From positions 2,437,758 to 2,501,757 of the forward strand of contig NZ_CP150634.1 of assembly GCF_038051925.1 (NCBI RefSeq): 64,000 nucleotides of DNA. Direction: 5' to 3'. Below, piece after piece: positions 1-8,370 of the stretch. The stretch's first letter is position 1; the number at the start of each line of letters is the position of its first letter. The DNA is from Methylotuvimicrobium sp. KM2 (GTDB taxonomy: Bacteria > Pseudomonadota > Gammaproteobacteria > Methylococcales > Methylomonadaceae). A program made the translations under genes and the position numbers. Under the pieces are notes generated by a model that had not been told where the DNA came from, did not search any database, and worked only from the letters and a program-made list of their open reading frames with translations.

Positions 1-344
1 ATATCGCCGATGTCCCATTTCTTGAACTGATCGTTGTAGAAACCTTCCGGCAGATGATCGCGCGCGACATAAAGCTGCATTTGGCCCGACATGTCCTGGA
101 TATGACAGAAACTTGCCTTACCCATGATGCGGCGAGTCATCATGCGCCCGGCAACCTTGACTCGGATCGGGTCGGCCTCGAGCTCTTCCTTGGTTTTTTC
201 GCCGTATTCCGCCAGCAATTCACCGACTACGACATTGCGTCTGAAGTCGGTCGGAAAAGCGATGCCGCGTTCGCGGATTTCAGTGAGTTTGCCGCGGCGT
301 TGTCTGATTTGTTCTTGTTCGTCTTGTAATTGGGTTTCGGACAT
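1..344 (-). CDS. lysS: Lysyl-tRNA synthetase, N-terminal part (cut by window edge)
   Basis: Class II lysyl-tRNA synthetase, which charges tRNA-Lys in the cytoplasm. Only the first 114 codons are in the window, and the gene runs off the left edge. The visible part is the start of the OB-fold anticodon-binding domain, with the family-typical stretch [19 protein letters not shown] followed by [20 protein letters not shown]. The ATG at 344 begins [12 protein letters not shown], the usual hydrophilic N-terminal leader. In many gammaproteobacteria lysS directly follows prfB; here an AT-rich gene separates the two. Identification is firm, but the catalytic domain is not visible. Confidence 0.93.
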   Translation of the reverse strand, partial: MSETQLQDEQEQIRQRRGKLTEIRERGIAFPTDFRRNVVVGELLAEYGEKTKEELEADPIRVKVAGRMMTRRIMGKASFCHIQDMSGQMQLYVARDHLPEGFYNDQFKKWDIGD

Positions 345-431
345 GAGATTTTTATTTAATCTAAATTTAGGTTTTAAACAATCCATGCTACTTAAAATTT
401 TAAATACATGAATATGTTTAATATTAAAACG

Positions 432-1217
432 TTATTTTCCTTGAAATTTGATATATGTATTCGAACTACCATTTTCAGCATTTCTTTGTTCAGCTTTCAC
501 AAAATCAAGAGATGTGATTAGTTTACCTAATTTGGTATATCCATAATTCCTCGCATCAAACGAGGTATCTACACGTTGAATATAAGAACCAACACCTCCC
601 AGGTTAGCCCATCCATCATCTTCTGAAGCCGAATCGATCGCTTCCTTAATTAATACCTTTAGGTTTTTATCATTCAACGAATATTCTGTGGATTTTTTTG
701 CTTCATTACTATTGCTTTTTTGTTCAGTCCCATTATTACTTACTGAACTGCTGGTAAGATCATTAACATCTTCTTCCATAATGGTTTCAGTAAAAATAAA
801 TTTGTTGCAAGCAGCTCTGAATGCTTCTGGTGTTCTTCTTTGACCTATTCCAATTACTTCTAAACCTGACTCTCTAATTCGAGTTGCTAACTTAGTAAAA
901 TCACTATCACTTGAAACAAGAAAAAAACCATTGAACTTACCTGTATAAAGAAGATCCATCGCATCAATTATCAAAGCTGAGTCTGTTGCATTTTTTCCAG
1001 TGGTATAACCAAACTGTTGAATTGGCTGAATAGCGTGTCTATTTAAGACTTCTTTCCAAGATCTAAGTTGTGAATTAGTCCAATCCCCATAACATCTTCT
1101 GGATGTTGTTTCTCCATATCTTGCTGCTTCATTTAATACTGCTTCTATAGCTTTAGCTTGGGCATTATCTGCATCTATTAATAATGCGAATCTTTTTGTT
1201 TCTGACGGATACACCAT
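432..1217 (-). CDS. NYN-domain RNase-like protein with C-terminal LOTUS/OST-HTH domain
   Basis: This 261-residue protein has an N-terminal NYN (PIN-like, LabA/DUF88) domain: RFALLIDADNAQ near the start, then TDSALIIDAMDLLY and GFFLVSSDSDF, which supply the clustered acidic residues expected of a metal-dependent nuclease fold. A low-complexity Ser/Asn linker leads to a C-terminal LOTUS (OST-HTH) domain, with WANLGGVGSYIQ and YGYTKLGKLITS. The family is thought to act on RNA; substrate and role here are unknown. I chose the ATG at 1217 over a GTG at 1241 because AAGGAA lies just upstream of it. The gene is clearly more AT-rich than prfB and lysS on either side, which suggests recent acquisition. 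Confidence 0.8.
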   Translation of the reverse strand: MVYPSETKRFALLIDADNAQAKAIEAVLNEAARYGETTSRRCYGDWTNSQLRSWKEVLNRHAIQPIQQFGYTTGKNATDSALIIDAMDLLYTGKFNGFFLVSSDSDFTKLATRIRESGLEVIGIGQRRTPEAFRAACNKFIFTETIMEEDVNDLTSSSVSNNGTEQKSNSNEAKKSTEYSLNDKNLKVLIKEAIDSASEDDGWANLGGVGSYIQRVDTSFDARNYGYTKLGKLITSLDFVKAEQRNAENGSSNTYIKFQGK

Positions 1218-1264
1218 ATATTTCCTTTTGAAGTCACGCACGCTACTGTGTCGTTAAACATCAG

Positions 1265-2363
1265 TTATAAACCACTCTTCAAACTCGCTTCAATAAATTG
1301 ATCTAATTCGCCGTCGAGCACGGCTTGAGTGTTTCCGGTTTCGACGTTCGTGCGCAGATCCTTGATGCGCGATTGATCCAAGACATACGATCGGATCTGA
1401 CTGCCCCAGCCGATATCGGATTTGGAATCTTCAAGCGCCTGCTGTTGTTCGCTGCGTTTCATGATTTCCATTTCGTATAACTTGGCCTTGAGCTGTTTCA
1501 TCGCGGTGTCTTTGTTTTTGTGTTGCGAACGATCGCTTTGACATTGCACGACGATGCCGCTCGGACCATGGGTAATCCTTACTGCAGACTCGGTACGGTT
1601 GACGTGCTGACCGCCTGCGCCGCTGGCCCGGTAAACGTCGATGCGCAAATCGGCCGGATTGATATCGATATCGATATCATCGTCGATTTCGGGAGATACG
1701 AAAACCGAGGCAAATGAGGTATGGCGGCGGTTGCCGGAGTCGAACGGCGATTTTCTTACCAATCGATGCACGCCGGTTTCGGTACGCAGCCAACCGAAGG
1801 CGTATTCGCCTTCGAACTTAATCGTTGCGCTCTTGATGCCGGCGACATCGCCCGGCGACTCTTCGATCAATTCGGTCTTGAAACCTTTCGCTTCGCCCCA
1901 ACGCAGATACATGCGTTCGATCATCGAAGCCCAATCTTGTGCTTCGGTGCCGCCGGAACCGGCCTGAATATCGAGAAAGGCATTATTCGCGTCCATTTCG
2001 CCTGAGAACATGCGCCGAAATTCGAGTTCGGCGACTTTTCTTTCGAGTTGATCAAGGTCGTTCGCAACCGTATCGACGGTTTCTTCGTCTCCCTCTTCTA
2101 CTGCCATCACTAGTAACTCTTCGGCGTCGGCGAGGCCGTGATCCAATTCGTTGATCGTATTGACGACTTTTTCGAGTTGCACCCGTTCCTTACCCATAGC
2201 TTGAGCCTGTTCGGGGTTGTTCCAAATTGAGGGGTCTTCGAGTTCTTTCAGAACTTCGACGAGGCGTTCGCTTTTGATATCGAAGTCAAAGATACCTCCT
2301 AAGCGCGTCGCCGCGGCTTTTGAGGTCGGTGATTTTGTTTTTGATAGGATTAATTTCTTGCAT
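1265..2363 (-). CDS. prfB: Peptide chain release factor 2 (programmed +1 frameshift)
   Basis: RF2 reads UGA and UAA stop codons and triggers peptide release on the ribosome. The reading frame starts at the ATG at 2363, runs 25 codons to an in-frame TGA (2286-2288), and continues in the +1 frame to 1265. The total is 365 residues, the same as the E. coli protein. The class I motifs are intact: [12 protein letters not shown] contains the SPF stop-recognition tripeptide, and [14 protein letters not shown] carries the GGQ peptidyl-transferase motif. Expression should be autoregulated: low RF2 makes the ribosome pause at UGA and shift frame. The next gene downstream is the NYN-LOTUS gene, then lysS. 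Confidence 0.97.
2285..2300 (-). promoter_or_regulatory. RF2 +1 frameshift site
   Basis: On the minus strand the sequence reads AGGAGG TAT CTT TGA C. A perfect Shine-Dalgarno-like AGGAGG (2295-2300) sits three bases before the CTT slip codon (2289-2291), which is followed by TGA (2286-2288) and a C. This is the canonical prfB frameshift cassette: the internal SD stimulates slippage of the peptidyl-tRNA from CUU to UUU. Confidence 0.95.
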
Positions 2364-2495
2364 GAATTTTTATAATCTAATGAAACCGAAAGACCATTGG
2401 CCGAGCATTGACTCGCAATTAATCAGCCTCATGGAACAACATTAGATTATATACGATTAGCGCGTTTCATTCATAAACGAAAAACGATTGAACGG

Positions 2496-2816
2496 CTAAT
2501 CCCAACGGTCGTCGCGAACTTGAATACGGTGGTTTTCGATACGCAAAGGAAAACAGGGGATGTCTTCATAAGCCGGCGCGGACTTGACAGCGCCGGTTTT
2601 GACGCAGAATCGAGCGCCGTGTCTCGGGCAAATGATTTCGTCTCCGTCGAGTTCGCCGCTGGCGATTTCTGCGCCGTCATGCGTGCATACATCCTCGATC
2701 GCGAAAAATTCGCCGTCTATTTTGAATATCGCGACGTCGGCGCCATCGACTTCAACAACGACATGTTCGCCATCGGCCAATGCATCTTGATCGACGACAT
2801 CTATCCAATCGGACAT
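2496..2816 (-). CDS. Rieske [2Fe-2S] ferredoxin (non-heme iron oxygenase ferredoxin type)
   Basis: A small soluble Rieske protein of 106 residues. The cluster ligands are C44 and H46 (CTHDGAE) and C63 and H66 (CPRHGARF), the two-Cys two-His pattern of a [2Fe-2S] Rieske centre. There is no signal peptide or membrane anchor, so it is a cytoplasmic electron carrier of the NirD/HcaC type rather than a bc1 subunit. It lies 20 bases downstream of rsmJ on the same strand. A ferredoxin of this kind is often found beside suf genes, and it could supply electrons for cluster assembly or to an oxygenase; no oxygenase is nearby. The partner is therefore unknown. Confidence 0.88.
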   Translation of the reverse strand: MSDWIDVVDQDALADGEHVVVEVDGADVAIFKIDGEFFAIEDVCTHDGAEIASGELDGDEIICPRHGARFCVKTGAVKSAPAYEDIPCFPLRIENHRIQVRDDRWD

Positions 2817-2836
2817 GATAACTCCTCTCCTCTATT

Positions 2837-3607
2837 TTAATTTTTAACATACACATCGTAACGCAACAGTTTGCCCTGAAAACTCTGGCTCGGTTTGCCA
2901 CCTAGCGGCTCTGCATAATCTGGGCTCTTGACGACCACTTTCTTGGCTGTCGCCTGCATCGCGGCTTCGAACAAGGCGTCCTTATCCGGGTCATCGCCGA
3001 GTAGTTCATGCAGGATCGTCATCGATTTTTTCGCCAATGCCGATTTTTTGCGTTTCGGCGGAAACATCGGATCGATATAGATGCAGTCGGGTTTCGGATC
3101 GAGCCCGGCGAAAACTTCAATAGCATTGCCGGCGATCAATTCGGGTAATTCGAGCGATAAGTTTTTGACCCACTCCAATTCGCCTAAACGCCGAAAAGCA
3201 TCTTGCAATAACTCGACCATGACCGGCGAACGTTCGATGCAGCGCAAACGATAGCCCATTCTGAAAATATGCAGGCTGTCTTGGCCCCAACCGGTCGTCG
3301 CGTCGACGACGGTCTGCGTTTTTCGTCCCAAGGCTTGGCCAAGCGGCGTGTTTTTCGGCGCGGGCCAGGATCTTTGCTCGCCGGGCCGTGGTTCGATATC
3401 GACCGCCAGACCGCCTTTTTTCAGCAATTCCCGATCGAGCAATTTCAACGCGCCGTCGCGCCAGGTCAGAAAATAAGGCTCTTGATGATCACCGCCCCCG
3501 GTTCTGAGCGGCACATTCAGGCATTCGGCCAATTGTTGATAATCACCTAACTCGCCCTGCCCGGTATAGAGCACGGCCAGTTTGCCGATATAGGGATGTC
3601 CTGCCAA
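2837..3607 (-). CDS. rsmJ: 16S rRNA (guanine1516-N2)-methyltransferase RsmJ
   Basis: SAM-dependent methyltransferase for N2 of G1516 in 16S rRNA. The 256-residue product has the SAM-binding motif VVDATTGWGQDSLHIFRMG and the catalytic-region signature YIDPMFPPKRKKSALAKKSM, which is highly characteristic of RsmJ (E. coli has DPMFPHKQKSALVKKEM). Length fits the family (about 250). It is the first clear gene after sufU on this strand but is separated from it by a repeat element, so it may have its own promoter; the Rieske gene follows 20 bases downstream. Confidence 0.93.
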   Translation of the reverse strand: MAGHPYIGKLAVLYTGQGELGDYQQLAECLNVPLRTGGGDHQEPYFLTWRDGALKLLDRELLKKGGLAVDIEPRPGEQRSWPAPKNTPLGQALGRKTQTVVDATTGWGQDSLHIFRMGYRLRCIERSPVMVELLQDAFRRLGELEWVKNLSLELPELIAGNAIEVFAGLDPKPDCIYIDPMFPPKRKKSALAKKSMTILHELLGDDPDKDALFEAAMQATAKKVVVKSPDYAEPLGGKPSQSFQGKLLRYDVYVKN

Positions 3608-3615
3608 TGAATTAT

Positions 3616-3789
3616 CCTAAATTCGGCAATGTAACCATGAAACGCATGAAGTTATTGAAATATTTCAATAGGATATACATAAACGTTGAGTAACCTTTAA
3701 GGAGAACAAAACTGTTTTGCTAATGCATGGCAAACTATTGAATTAACTTCTTATTCTTCATGATCTTCATGGTGAAATGCTTTTTAGGA
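3616..3789. repeat. MITE-like repeat, copy 1, abutting the sufU stop codon
   Basis: This roughly 175-base gene-free element matches 60718-60901. Shared blocks include CCTAAATTCGGCA, ACCATGAA..CATGAAGTT, GTATTTCAATAG-like sequence, TTAACTTCTTATTCTTCATG and CTTCATGGTGAAATGCTTTT. The ends are inverted (ACCATGAA / TTCATGGT), as in a miniature inverted-repeat element. In both places the right end runs directly into the stop codon of a minus-strand gene. Confidence 0.7.
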
Positions 3790-4242
3790 TTACTCAGTCG
3801 AAACCGCTTGTTTTTCGTTCTTCAGCGCGGCGTCGAGCGTATGCCAAGCCAGAGTCGCGCATTTGACGCGGGCAGGATACTCTCTGACGCCGGCCAACAC
3901 GGCCAGCTTGCCGACGGCTTCGAGATTGAACTGTTCGTCCTTGCCGGTCGTCATTTCGTGAAAAGTCTTGAACAAGGCTTCGGCTTCGGCTTCGGTTTTG
4001 CCTTTGACGATTTCGGTCATCAATGAAACCGACGCGGTCGAAATGGCGCAGCCTGAACCCTGAAAGCTCGCGTCTTCGATCACATCGCCGTTCATTTTTA
4101 AGTAGAGCGTCAGGCGGTCGCCGCACAGCGGATTGAAACCGTCCACTTTCCTATCTGCATTCTCGATGATCCTGAAATTACGCGGATTGCGGTTGTGGTC
4201 GAAAATGACCTCTTGGTAGAGATCTCTTAAATCGTCAAACAT
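3790..4242 (-). CDS. sufU: SufU-type iron-sulfur cluster assembly protein
   Basis: IscU/SufU fold protein of 150 residues. It carries the three conserved cysteines C40 (PLCGDRL), C65 (GSGCAIS) and C128 (VKCATL), plus D42. The stretch between the second and third Cys (roughly residues 80-105, EAEALFKTFHEMTTGKDEQF) is the insertion that separates SufU from IscU. SufU proteins usually act as zinc-dependent sulfur acceptors from SufS rather than as true scaffolds; whether that holds in a gammaproteobacterium with SufBCD is inference. Its start overlaps the sufS stop by one base (TAATG), so the two are translationally coupled. No sufE is seen, consistent with SufU being the sulfur acceptor. Confidence 0.9.
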   Translation of the reverse strand: MFDDLRDLYQEVIFDHNRNPRNFRIIENADRKVDGFNPLCGDRLTLYLKMNGDVIEDASFQGSGCAISTASVSLMTEIVKGKTEAEAEALFKTFHEMTTGKDEQFNLEAVGKLAVLAGVREYPARVKCATLAWHTLDAALKNEKQAVSTE

Positions 4243-5465
4243 TAACCAAATACCTCTATTAAAGATTCTATGCCGTTCATCAATACATCGATTTCCTGTT
4301 TCGTATTATATATCGCGAACGATGCTCTCGCGGTTGCGGGCACTTCGAAAAAGTCCATGACCGGCATCGCACAGTGATGCCCGGCTCTCACCGCGATGCC
4401 TAAGCTGTCCAGCATCGTGCCGATATCGTGCGGATGGATTTTGTCCAGTACGAAGGATAGGATCGCACCTTTTTCTTCTGCTTCGCCGATGATTCGAAGG
4501 CCTTTGATTTTCTTCGCCTGTTCGGTCGCGTAATCGAGTAGCTCGGCTTCGTAAGCGGCTACAACATCCATGCCGATTTCGTTCAGATAATCGATTGCCG
4601 CGCCAAGGGCTATTGCGTCGGCGATGCCCGGAGTACCGGCCTCGAATTTATAAGGCAGCGTATTGTACTCGGTTTCTTCGAACGTGACTTTGCGAATCAT
4701 GTCGCCGCCGCCTTGATACGGAGGCATCCTTTCCAGCAAGGCTTGTTTGCCGTACAACACGCCGATGCCGGATGGACCGTATAGCTTATGGCCGGAAAAA
4801 GCATAAAAATCGCAATCGAGATCGAGCACATCGACAGGCATGTGAGGTATCGCTTGTGCGCCGTCGAGCAGTACCGGAATGTTCTTTTCATGTGCGGCCG
4901 CGATGATTTGTCTGACCGGATTAATCGTACCCAAGGCATTAGACATATGAGCGACCGAGATCAGACGCGTTTTATCGCCGATCAATTTGAGGAATTCGTC
5001 GAGAATCAGTTCGCCGCGAAGATTGATCGGCGCGACTTTCAGTATCGCGCCGGTCTGCTCGCACAACATTTGCCATGGCACGATGTTGGAATGGTGTTCC
5101 ATCCCGCTGATTAGAATTTCGTCGCCGGCTTTGACGTTGGCTTTGCCGAAACTTTGCGCGACCAGATTAATCGATTCGGTCGTGCCCTTTGTGAAAATGA
5201 TTTCCTTGTCCGAACCGGCGTTGATGAAATCCTTGATTATTTCCCGAGCGCCTTCGAATTTGTCGGTCGAGCGGACGCTGAGCGTATGCACTCCGCGATG
5301 CACATTTGCATAATCATGGCGATAGACATGGCTGATGCAATCGATCACGGCGTTCGGTTTCTGGCTAGAAGCCGCATTGTCCAGATAGACCAGCGATTTA
5401 TTACGGATTTTCTCGTTCAGGATCGGAAAATCGCTGCGTATTTTATCGATAGGAAATGGTGTCAT
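4242..5465 (-). CDS. sufS: Cysteine desulfurase SufS
   Basis: PLP-dependent group II cysteine desulfurase that mobilises sulfur from L-cysteine for SUF cluster assembly. The 407-residue product has the PLP lysine in FSGHKLYGP (K227) and the catalytic persulfide cysteine in RAGHHCAMP (C365), the group II arrangement. LVYLDNAASSQKP near the N-terminus is family-typical. A longer frame reaches 5525, but the ATG at 5465 (MTPFPIDKIRSDFPIL) matches known SufS starts. It is coupled to sufU and cut off from sufD by the oppositely oriented Uma2 gene, whose start is only 62 bases away, so sufSU must have its own promoter or depend on read-through across that gene. Confidence 0.95.
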   Translation of the reverse strand: MTPFPIDKIRSDFPILNEKIRNKSLVYLDNAASSQKPNAVIDCISHVYRHDYANVHRGVHTLSVRSTDKFEGAREIIKDFINAGSDKEIIFTKGTTESINLVAQSFGKANVKAGDEILISGMEHHSNIVPWQMLCEQTGAILKVAPINLRGELILDEFLKLIGDKTRLISVAHMSNALGTINPVRQIIAAAHEKNIPVLLDGAQAIPHMPVDVLDLDCDFYAFSGHKLYGPSGIGVLYGKQALLERMPPYQGGGDMIRKVTFEETEYNTLPYKFEAGTPGIADAIALGAAIDYLNEIGMDVVAAYEAELLDYATEQAKKIKGLRIIGEAEEKGAILSFVLDKIHPHDIGTMLDSLGIAVRAGHHCAMPVMDFFEVPATARASFAIYNTKQEIDVLMNGIESLIEVFG

Positions 5466-5527
5466 GGTTTGCTTGTTTGGCGTATATTCTTTATATTTTA
5501 CTTTTTGAAAATCAAACGGTTTCAATT

Positions 5528-6091
5528 ATGGCGATCGCAAATCCTCGAAAACATCTGACCGATATCGACGAGTGGCGGAAACTCGGCGAAGCCGACATTT
5601 TTCCGCCCGACAGCCGTCTCGAACTGATCAACGGAGAAATCTTGGAAATGTCCCCAATAGGCTGCAACCATGCGGGTCATTTGAACCGCATCCTCAATAA
5701 GTTATTAAAACTACTACCTAGTGAAACGGCGATTGCCAGCGTTCAAAACCCACTACAACTCGGCGATCTGTCCGAGCCGGAACCGGACTTCATGCTTTTG
5801 AAACCGAATCCGGACTTTTACTCGACCCGTCATCCTGTCGCCGTCGATGTGTTATTGCTGATCGAAGTCGCCGATTCGTCGCTCGAATTCGACCGTAACC
5901 AGAAAATGCATCTTTATGCCTTACACCGGATTCCCGAGTACTGGCTGCTCAATCTCAACGAGGCCAGCGTCGAAGTTTACCGAAAGCCGACCGGCGATCT
6001 TTATGCCGAGAAACGCACCTTGACGACCGGCGATTCGATCGCCCTGTCCGAACTCCCCGGCATCACGATCGATATCGGTGACATAATTTAG
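5528..6091 (+). CDS. Uma2 family (PD-(D/E)XK-like) endonuclease-fold protein
   Basis: A 187-residue DUF820/Uma2 protein. Signature elements are RLELINGEILEMSP near residue 40, PEPDFMLLKP (catalytic Asp region), LLIEVADSSLEFDRNQK (Glu, Asp, Lys) and YALHRIPEYWLLNLNEASVEVY. The fold is that of a restriction-endonuclease-like nuclease; the biological role of the family is not established, though it is abundant in cyanobacteria and some methanotrophs and often mobile. The start at 5528 is preferred over 5456 because the intervening residues do not resemble the family. It is the only plus-strand gene in the suf region and interrupts sufBCD and sufSU. Confidence 0.87.
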   Translation: MAIANPRKHLTDIDEWRKLGEADIFPPDSRLELINGEILEMSPIGCNHAGHLNRILNKLLKLLPSETAIASVQNPLQLGDLSEPEPDFMLLKPNPDFYSTRHPVAVDVLLLIEVADSSLEFDRNQKMHLYALHRIPEYWLLNLNEASVEVYRKPTGDLYAEKRTLTTGDSIALSELPGITIDIGDII

Positions 6092-6106
6092 GCTTTTGTC
6101 ATTTAA

Positions 6107-6169
6107 AACCACAGAGGACACCGAGTTCACAGAGGTGTCAGTACTAATGGCTCTGTGTTCTCTGTGGTT
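6107..6169. repeat. Imperfect palindrome between Uma2 gene and sufD
   Basis: AACCACAGAG at 6107 pairs with CTCTGTGGTT ending at 6169, with further matched CACAGAG/CTCTGTG blocks inside. It sits between two convergent genes and could form a bidirectional hairpin terminator. Related ACCACAGAG..CTCTGTGGT palindromes are common dispersed repeats in bacteria. Confidence 0.6.
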
Positions 6170-6230
6170 GACTTAACAATCATTGAACCAAGGCGGCGAG
6201 AAAGCGCAGCGAAATCCCGGCAAATACCAC

Positions 6231-7553
6231 TTACAGCCAATCTTGCGTGATCCCCTGCTGCGGAAAGCGCTTCAGCACTTCGGCAAGCACCAGATCGTGC
6301 AGGCTTTTTTGCGTGATCTTCGTGACCATCTCGTTCGCGAACGCGAAAGTCAGCATGTTACGGGCGGTTTCCTCATCGACGCAGCGCGATTGCAAATAAA
6401 ACACCGACTTTTCATCGAGCTGTCCGACCGTGACGCCATGCGCGCATTTGACATCGTCGGCATAGATTTCCAGCTGCGGCTTAGTGTCGGCTTCAGCATC
6501 GTTCGATAACAATAAATTGCGGTTGTTCATTTCCGAATCGGTTTTTTGCGCATCCTCGGCGACCACTACTCGCCCTTGAAACACGCCGCGCGCCCTGCCG
6601 TCCAGAACGCCTTTATAAACTTCGCGACTGACTGCATACGGTTCAAGATGATTGATGCGCGTATGGTTGTCGAGATGCTGACGCTTGATACCCAGATACA
6701 AACCGTTCAAATTACATTCGCTCGCATGGCCGAGGTCGACATGAATATCGCTTCTCGCCAACAAGCTTCCGAAGGCGAAATTGTGATGATTGAAGCGCGC
6801 GTCACGAGCCTGTTTCACATAAGTACCGCCGAAGTGATAGGCTTTTTCCGATTCGCATTGCGCTTTATATAGAGTCAAATCGGCATTTTGTTCAACGAAA
6901 ACTTCGGTGACCGCCGCCGATAGATAGGCTTGATCGACGCCGATGTAGGTTTCGATCATTTGCGCCTGCGCCATCGATTCGGCAATCACGAGATTACGCG
7001 TCGCCGCCAAGCGATTCGGGTCGGTGACGACATGCAGCAATTGCACGGGCTTTTCGAGCAAGGTTTTGGTCGGTATGCGTATGAATGCGCCATCGCCGAA
7101 CCAAGCGGTATTAAACGCGACGAAACTGTGCTCATCAATGCCAACCGCTTTGCCGAAGTAAGGTTCGACTTGCTCGGCATCGGTTTCGAGTAGTTCGTTT
7201 AGGCTCTTTATCGTGACGTTTTTCGGAATACCTGCTAGGTTGGACAATTCAGCCGAGTAATAGCCGTCGACTAGCACGATTTGCCAGCAATCGGTCAAAC
7301 GATAATTGTTGAGCCAAACGTTGTCGATTTTTTGATCGCTCGGCTCAAGGTTCGGTTCGAACAAATTTTTCTCGATGCCGGATACGTTCGTATAGCGCCA
7401 TTCTTCTTCCCGCAGCGACGGAAAACCGCGCCCGGAAAATTGCTTCAGCGCCTCATTGCGCAATTCGCGCAGCCACGGCAGCGATCCGCCGGGCAACTTC
7501 GCTTCGATTTTCGAATATTCTGCCGTATAACGGCTAGCGGTTTGCGTAGTCAT
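6231..7553 (-). CDS. sufD: Fe-S cluster assembly protein SufD
   Basis: Subunit of the SufBC2D scaffold complex. The protein (440 residues from the ATG at 7553) has the beta-helix core and the C-terminal signature CAHGVTVGQLDEKSVFYL, whose His corresponds to the functionally important H360 of E. coli SufD, followed by SRCVDEETARNMLTFAFANE. A longer open frame extends to 7658 into sufC and is not plausible as coding. The start lies one base from the sufC stop, so the genes are co-translated. It is the last gene of the sufRBCD block. Confidence 0.94.
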   Translation of the reverse strand: MTTQTASRYTAEYSKIEAKLPGGSLPWLRELRNEALKQFSGRGFPSLREEEWRYTNVSGIEKNLFEPNLEPSDQKIDNVWLNNYRLTDCWQIVLVDGYYSAELSNLAGIPKNVTIKSLNELLETDAEQVEPYFGKAVGIDEHSFVAFNTAWFGDGAFIRIPTKTLLEKPVQLLHVVTDPNRLAATRNLVIAESMAQAQMIETYIGVDQAYLSAAVTEVFVEQNADLTLYKAQCESEKAYHFGGTYVKQARDARFNHHNFAFGSLLARSDIHVDLGHASECNLNGLYLGIKRQHLDNHTRINHLEPYAVSREVYKGVLDGRARGVFQGRVVVAEDAQKTDSEMNNRNLLLSNDAEADTKPQLEIYADDVKCAHGVTVGQLDEKSVFYLQSRCVDEETARNMLTFAFANEMVTKITQKSLHDLVLAEVLKRFPQQGITQDWL

Positions 7554-7554
7554 A

Positions 7555-8307
7555 TCAAGCGGCCTGTTTGTTTTCAACCCAGCTATAACCTTTTTCCTCG
7601 AGCTCCAATGCCAATTCCGGCCCGCCCGATTTGACGATTTGTCCGTGCGCCAAGACATGCACGAAGTCCGGCTTGATGTAATCGAGCAGTCGTTGATAAT
7701 GCGTAATCATCACGAACGAACGCTCCGGCGAACGTATTGAATTAACGCCCTCGGCGACGACTTTCAATGCATCGATGTCGAGACCGGAATCGGTTTCGTC
7801 GAGAATGCATAGCTTCGGTTCCAACACCGCCATTTGCAGGATTTCGTTGCGCTTTTTCTCGCCGCCCGAGAAGCCTTCGTTGACGGCCCGGTACAGGAAT
7901 TTTTCGTCCATTTCTAGCAGACGGACTTTTTCTTTGATCAACGTCAAAAAATCCATCGCGTCGACTTCGGGCAAGCCTTGGTGCTTGCGGATCGAGTTTA
8001 GCGCAGCTTTCAATAAGTAAATATTGCTGACCCCCGGTATTTCGACCGGATACTGAAAGGCCAAGAACACGCCTTCGCGGGCCCTGATTTCAGGCGCCAT
8101 TTCAGTCAGATCTTTGCCTTCATAAGTTACTTGACCTTGGGTAACGGTATAACCGCTTTTGCCTGACAAAACATGGGATAACGTGCTTTTTCCGGAACCG
8201 TTCGGCCCCATGATGGCATGAATTTCGCCAGGTTTCACTTGAAGATTAATACCTTTCAAAATTGGTTTGTCGCCCACGCTGACGTGGAGATTTTCAATAT
8301 TGAGCAT
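7555..8307 (-). CDS. sufC: Fe-S cluster assembly ATPase SufC
   Basis: ABC-type ATPase of the SUF scaffold. The 250-residue product contains Walker [10 protein letters not shown] (residues 34-42), the ABC signature as [13 protein letters not shown], and Walker [14 protein letters not shown], all diagnostic of SufC. It binds one copy each to SufB and SufD and drives the conformational change that exposes the cluster assembly site. The sufB stop (8371) is about 60 bases upstream and sufD follows one base downstream. Confidence 0.96.
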   Translation of the reverse strand: MLNIENLHVSVGDKPILKGINLQVKPGEIHAIMGPNGSGKSTLSHVLSGKSGYTVTQGQVTYEGKDLTEMAPEIRAREGVFLAFQYPVEIPGVSNIYLLKAALNSIRKHQGLPEVDAMDFLTLIKEKVRLLEMDEKFLYRAVNEGFSGGEKKRNEILQMAVLEPKLCILDETDSGLDIDALKVVAEGVNSIRSPERSFVMITHYQRLLDYIKPDFVHVLAHGQIVKSGGPELALELEEKGYSWVENKQAA

Positions 8308-8370
8308 GTTTTTTTCCTAAAAATTATATGGTTTGATCGTTATAAAGCCACGTTCATTAGATGATGGTCG

